Shown: in pieces, positions 60,403 to 64,000 of the stretch
Layout: the number at the start of each line of letters is the position of its first letter
Numbering within the stretch: the first letter of the stretch is position 1
From: UTCHB3 sp964531325
GTDB taxonomy: Bacteria; Bacteroidota; Ignavibacteria; Ignavibacteriales; Ignavibacteriaceae
Direction of reading: 5' to 3'
DNA: 64,000 bases
Assembly: GCA_964531325.1 (NCBI GenBank)
Contig: CAZHCW010000011.1
Coordinates: forward strand, 1 to 64,000
Made by a program: the position numbers and the translations under genes
The notes under the pieces: model-generated
What the model saw: only the letters and a program-made list of their open reading frames with translations
The model's database searches: none
What the model was told of the DNA's origin: nothing

Positions 60403-61587
60403 ATGTCTGAAAAGGAAATGGATCTCTCCTCGCTAAAAATTGACAGATCAAAGCGTAAAAATCCGGAGACCCGTGGAAAATACATTAAAACAGGGATTGT
60501 TCTCCTAATACTTGCAGCAATTGCCTATTCTGTTTACTACTTCTTTGGAGATATTTTTGATCCGCCACTTGAGGTAAAAATGACAACCGCCATTATGCAA
60601 ACCCCTACCGAGAGTGAGGCTCTTCTCACCGGTAATGGTTATGTGGTTGCCCAACGAAAAGCATCAATCGCATCAAAAGCGATGGGCAGGCTCGTATATC
60701 TTAAAGTGGTTGAAGGAGATAGAGTCAGGAAAGGTGAAGTAATTGGTCGCCTGGAAGACACAGATATCCTTGCCCAAATTGCACAAGCCGAAGCGAATTT
60801 GAAGCTCGCAGAGACTGATCTAAGGGAAGCGGAAAACAACTTCAAAAGAGTTAAACAACTTTTTGACAAATCTGTTGCGACAGAAATGGAAGTTGATGCT
60901 GCCGAGACAAAATTAAAAAGGGTAGTGGCAGGAATTGAACTTGCCAGGATGCAGATCAAAACTCTAAAAGTTGATCTCGAGAACACTCTTATAAGAGCTC
61001 CGTTTGATGGAACAGTACTCACAAAAAATGCCGAAGTTGGTGAAGTTGTGTCGCCTTTGTCGGGTGGTGCAAATTCAAGAGCTGCAGTTATAACAATTGC
61101 TGATATGAATTCGCTTCAGGTTGAGGCAGATGTAGCTGAAGCAAACATCGACAAAGTTCAGCTGAACATGGAGTGTATCATTTATCTTGATGCATATCCC
61201 GACAATGGATATCCGGGTTTTGTGGATAAGATAGTTCCAACTGCTGACAGGTCTAAAGCTACAGTACTCGTGAAAATAGGGTTTAAAGATCTTGATAACA
61301 AGGTACTACCTGAGATGCGTGCGCGGGTATCATTCATGGCAAAAGAGGTTAAAGTTACCAACGAAAAATCATTTCTTGCAATCCCGGTTACTGCCATTGT
61401 AACCAAAGGTGATAAAAAATATGTATTAAAAGTAACCGACGACAAAATTGTGGAAGTACCTGTAACCACGGGGAAAGACTACGGAATAACAGTTGAAATT
61501 AAATCAGGCCTTTCAGAAGGCGACAAAGTTGTCGAGAAACCGGGAAAAGATCTTGTTCCGGGCTTAAAAGTGAAGATAAAACAATAA
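60403..61587 (+). CDS. MacA-like periplasmic efflux adaptor (HlyD/RND type)
   Basis: A 394-residue membrane-fusion protein. One N-terminal anchor helix (YIKTGIVLLILAAIAYSVYYFF), a biotinyl-lipoyl-like domain (GYVVAQRKASIASKAMGRLVYLKVVEGDRVRKGEVIGRLEDTD), a coiled-coil hairpin (~120-180, ANLKLAETDLREAENNFKRVKQLFD) and the beta-barrel domains (LIRAPFDGTVLTKNAEVGEVV). It bridges the inner-membrane pump to an outer-membrane channel. It lies 10 bases before the ABC ATPase gene, so it is part of a MacAB-like system. Confidence 0.9.
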   Translation: MSEKEMDLSSLKIDRSKRKNPETRGKYIKTGIVLLILAAIAYSVYYFFGDIFDPPLEVKMTTAIMQTPTESEALLTGNGYVVAQRKASIASKAMGRLVYLKVVEGDRVRKGEVIGRLEDTDILAQIAQAEANLKLAETDLREAENNFKRVKQLFDKSVATEMEVDAAETKLKRVVAGIELARMQIKTLKVDLENTLIRAPFDGTVLTKNAEVGEVVSPLSGGANSRAAVITIADMNSLQVEADVAEANIDKVQLNMECIIYLDAYPDNGYPGFVDKIVPTADRSKATVLVKIGFKDLDNKVLPEMRARVSFMAKEVKVTNEKSFLAIPVTAIVTKGDKKYVLKVTDDKIVEVPVTTGKDYGITVEIKSGLSEGDKVVEKPGKDLVPGLKVKIKQ

Positions 61588-61597
61588 CAGGTAGAAT

Positions 61598-62281
61598 ATG
61601 TCAGCATTAATAGAGGTAACAGACCTCCAGAAATCTTACTGGAGGAACAACATTGAAATTCCCGTTCTTAACAAGTTAAATCTTGGTGTAGAGAGTGGAG
61701 AGTTTCTCGCACTTATGGGTCCCTCAGGGTCCGGAAAAACAACTCTTTTAAATTTGATCGCCGGAATTGACAGACCAACCGAGGGTAAAATAACCATAAG
61801 CGGAACTGATATCGCAAAAATGAGCGAATCAAATCTCGCAAAATGGAGATCTGCAAATATCGGTTTCATATTTCAGTTTTATAATCTTATACCTGTTCTA
61901 ACTGCATATGAAAATGTTGAACTTCCACTCCTCCTTACAAAATTGAAAAAGGACGAGAGGAAGAAACATGTTGAGACAGCCTTAACAATTGTGGGATTGG
62001 GCGATAGAATGCACCACTCACCAAAACAGCTCTCCGGTGGTCAGGAACAACGGGTTGCAATTGCCAGAGCTATAGTTACAGATCCCCTGATTCTTGTGGC
62101 TGATGAGCCTACGGGTGATCTTGACAAAAATTCAGCAACAGAAATCCTGAATCTGATGGAAAAGCTGAATAAAGAGTATAATAAGACTATTGTAATGGTT
62201 ACACATGATCCTCACGCCGCAGAAAGAGCCGGCAGGATACTTCATCTTGAGAAAGGTGAGTTGGTTAAGGAGACCGTATGA
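61598..62281 (+). CDS. MacB/LolD-type ABC transporter ATP-binding protein
   Basis: A 227-residue ABC ATPase. Walker A GPSGSGKTT (41-49), signature LSGGQEQRVAIARAI, Walker B ILVADEPTGDLD and switch His in MVTHDPHAAER are all present. The N-terminal style IEVTDLQKSYWRNNIEIPVLNKLNL fits the FtsE/MacB/LolD group. The signature is SGGQEQ rather than the commoner SGGQQQ. It overlaps the permease gene by four bases (ATGA) and works with the two permeases. Confidence 0.94.
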   Translation: MSALIEVTDLQKSYWRNNIEIPVLNKLNLGVESGEFLALMGPSGSGKTTLLNLIAGIDRPTEGKITISGTDIAKMSESNLAKWRSANIGFIFQFYNLIPVLTAYENVELPLLLTKLKKDERKKHVETALTIVGLGDRMHHSPKQLSGGQEQRVAIARAIVTDPLILVADEPTGDLDKNSATEILNLMEKLNKEYNKTIVMVTHDPHAAERAGRILHLEKGELVKETV

Positions 62282-63438
62282 AAATCTTAAAAATTATGTT
62301 TAAGAACTCGATGAGGCACAAGCTTCGTACTTCTCTGACAATCCTTGGAATCTCGGTTGCTGTTATCGCTTTTATAGTGATGAGGTCAATCGTTTCCGCC
62401 TGGGATGTTGGGGTTGAAGCTGCTGCAGCTGATAGAGTTATAGTCAGAAATTCAGTCTCATTCATTTTCCCAATTCCTTATGCTTATAAAGATAAACTGG
62501 AGAAGATTGATGGCGTTAAAAGAGTAACCTGGGCTAACTGGTTTGGTGGCGTTTACAAAGAAAAACAAAACTTTTTTGGTCGTCTTGCCGTGGACCATAA
62601 TACCTTTTTAGATGTATATCCTGAATTCTTGATAACTCCGGATGAAAAAAAGATGTTTATGGAGGATATCCAAAGTTGTATTATCGGAGAGGCTACTGCC
62701 ACTCAGTATAATATTAAAAAAGGTGATATCGTAACTCTTGAAGGAGATATTTACCCCGGGAACTGGGATTTTAAAGTCGCCGCTATATATAAACCTCGTG
62801 ACAAAATGACAGATGCAACGGGGATGTATTTCAGATGGGATTATTTCAATGAACGACTTGAGAAGGAATCTCCCCAAAGGGCAAACGAAGCGGGATGGTA
62901 TGTTCTTCAGGTAAACGATCCATCACAGATTGCTGCCATTTCTCAGAAAGTTGACAACTATTTTAAGAATAGTTCTGCTGCCACAAAAACGGAGTCGGAG
63001 AGAGCATTTAATCAGGGATTTATTGCATCCTCGAGTGCAATTTTAACTGCAATGAATGTGGTTTCCTTCGTAATCATCGGAATAATAATGCTTGTTCTCG
63101 GAAATACTATGATTATGTCGGCAAGAGAAAGAACCAGAGAATATTCAGTTCTAAAAACTCTCGGATTTTCAGGTAAACATATCACTGTCTTGATACTTGG
63201 AGAATCTTTAATAATCTCTTTTCTTGGTGGGATAATTGGTTTATTTCTTGGTGAAATGATGGTTACAGGCTTGGGTCAGGTAATTCCGAAGACGATTTTC
63301 CCACTGCTTGAAGTAACGACACTAAATATCATTTTAGCGATGGTGTCAGCATTGCTGACAGGATTCATCGCTTCCATTTTCCCAATTCACAAAGCTGTCA
63401 ACACAAAAATTGTTGATGGTTTCAGATTCGTAGGATAA
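62278..63438 (+). CDS. MacB/FtsX-type ABC transporter permease, first copy
   Basis: A 386-residue permease. One N-terminal helix (LTILGISVAVIAFIVMRSIVSAW), a large periplasmic MacB-like domain (about 45-260) and three C-terminal helices (VVSFVIIGIIMLVLGNTMIM, ESLIISFLGGIIGLFLGEMM, LNIILAMVSALLTGFIASIF) forming the FtsX domain. TRTSLTILGISVAV is near the family KLRTSLTxLGI start (HKLRTSLTILGI). A second permease follows 10 bases later, so the ABC unit is heterodimeric. Confidence 0.92.
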   Translation: MKILKIMFKNSMRHKLRTSLTILGISVAVIAFIVMRSIVSAWDVGVEAAAADRVIVRNSVSFIFPIPYAYKDKLEKIDGVKRVTWANWFGGVYKEKQNFFGRLAVDHNTFLDVYPEFLITPDEKKMFMEDIQSCIIGEATATQYNIKKGDIVTLEGDIYPGNWDFKVAAIYKPRDKMTDATGMYFRWDYFNERLEKESPQRANEAGWYVLQVNDPSQIAAISQKVDNYFKNSSAATKTESERAFNQGFIASSSAILTAMNVVSFVIIGIIMLVLGNTMIMSARERTREYSVLKTLGFSGKHITVLILGESLIISFLGGIIGLFLGEMMVTGLGQVIPKTIFPLLEVTTLNIILAMVSALLTGFIASIFPIHKAVNTKIVDGFRFVG

Positions 63439-63448
63439 GGAGGAGACG

Positions 63449-64000
63449 ATGATACCATTAAAATATACAGTAAACAGTTTAAAACGGAGAAAACTTACCA
63501 CCGCAATTACGATTGTAGGTGTTTCTCTTGTTGCCTTCGTCTTCACGGCAGTATTGATGATGGCACATGGAATAGAAAAAACACTTCAAGATACCGGTTC
63601 ACCCGACAATATAAAAGTTGTGAGGAAATCGGCAACCGGTGAGATTTCCAGTCTTATTGATGGTGATGCACAGTCGATTATTGCCACATCCAATTTGATT
63701 GTAAAATCGAAGGATGGGAAACCATTAGTTTCCAATGAACCTGTTGTACTTATAAACCTGACAAGTGAAGAGGGAGGTACCGGCAATTTGACCGTGAGAG
63801 GAGTGAATGAAACATATAAAGAACTTCGCCCTCAGGCAAAAATTGTTGATGGAAGGGAGTTCAGATTTGGTGTAAATGAACTAATTGTGGGTGAAGGTCT
63901 CTACAAAAAATTCCCTGATGCAGCACTGGGTAAAAAGCTAAAGTTTGCAGGTGGTGACTGGCTGGTCGTTGGTGTATTCAGCACCGATGGCAGTGGTTTC
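63449..64000 (+). CDS. MacB/FtsX-type ABC transporter permease, second copy, cut by window edge
   Basis: An open frame starts at ATG 63449 after a strong AAGGAGGAGACG ribosome site and continues to the window edge. Its start, MIPLKYTVNSLKRRKLTTAI followed by TIVGVSLVAFVFTAVLMMAHG, is a permease N-terminus, and GVNEL(I)VGEGLYKKFP with LKFAGGDWLVVGVF is the MacB periplasmic domain. Only about 184 codons are in the window; the C-terminal helices lie beyond it. It pairs with the preceding permease. Confidence 0.88.
   Translation, partial: MIPLKYTVNSLKRRKLTTAITIVGVSLVAFVFTAVLMMAHGIEKTLQDTGSPDNIKVVRKSATGEISSLIDGDAQSIIATSNLIVKSKDGKPLVSNEPVVLINLTSEEGGTGNLTVRGVNETYKELRPQAKIVDGREFRFGVNELIVGEGLYKKFPDAALGKKLKFAGGDWLVVGVFSTDGSGF

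Noticed and set aside
60195..60410. 71-codon open frame between the receptor and the efflux adaptor
   Set aside because: No ribosome site, overlaps the real adaptor start, composition is AT-driven and hydrophobic runs look accidental.
1..64000. tRNA and rRNA genes
   Set aside because: No cloverleaf-like segment with GGTTCRA-type T-loop or rRNA signature was recognised in intergenic regions by eye; tRNAscan would decide.

Overview
The window looks like chromosome from a member of the Bacteroidetes/Chlorobi/Ignavibacteria assemblage, most likely an Ignavibacteria-type bacterium. Five exported proteins end in a type IX secretion (T9SS) type A sorting domain of the 'QNYPNPFNPST' kind, there are three TonB-dependent receptors with carboxypeptidase-regulatory N-termini (one paired with a DUF4249 lipoprotein), and base composition is moderately AT-rich. 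No rRNA, tRNA, CRISPR array, transposase or phage structural gene was recognised. The lineage call is inference from protein style, not from a marker gene.

Layout. 1-2700: a tight operon ptsN-like / unknown / lgt / rlmB behind a sigma70-like promoter. 2701-7661: an accessory block (unknown protein, LEM-3-like GIY-YIG protein, DUF2779 double nuclease) bracketed by a 42-bp direct repeat. 7662-13541: alanine aminotransferase-like enzyme, M16 peptidase and nuoG-nuoH-nuoI, ending at a terminator. 13612-21688: TonB receptor, LytTR regulator, esterase, a HisH-like protein that has lost its catalytic Cys and His, a T9SS beta-helix protein, DoxX and a small HEAT-like secreted protein. 21794-31213: second accessory block with a DUF4143 ATPase, a three-gene overlapping cassette (DUF6361 protein, phospholipase D-like protein, large SF2 helicase) and a GIY-YIG protein; this is the best candidate for a genome-defence system. 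31574-37474: DUF4249 lipoprotein plus TonB receptor, small membrane protein, exported GH13 amylase. 37578-41337: DMT transporter, a lone AAA-ATPase/PD-(D/E)XK gene again bracketed by dispersed repeats, and a small exported protein. 41441-46919: three T9SS cargo proteins (metalloprotease, FG-GAP protein, M23 peptidase). 47043-54108: YceH, FAD-linked oxidase, transporters, DUF72, RmlD-like reductase and PfkB kinase. 54202-57516: an exported TPR-CHAT protease-like protein. 57703-64000: an outer-membrane receptor and a MacA/MacB-like efflux operon that runs off the right edge.

How it fits together. The core genes describe a cell with an outer membrane, complex I, lipoprotein maturation and a secreted hydrolase set delivered by T9SS. 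Accessory genes (nucleases, ATPases, helicase) sit in blocks whose borders carry copies of one dispersed, non-coding intergenic repeat family built on CGCAGATTAGACGGA / CACGGATTTTCACGGA words. At least two accessory units are flanked by direct copies, suggesting that these repeats mark or promote gene turnover. Several terminators and sigma70-like promoters (TTGACA/TTGTTC with 17-bp spacers) are visible. All functional calls rest on motif recognition by eye; no similarity search was run.
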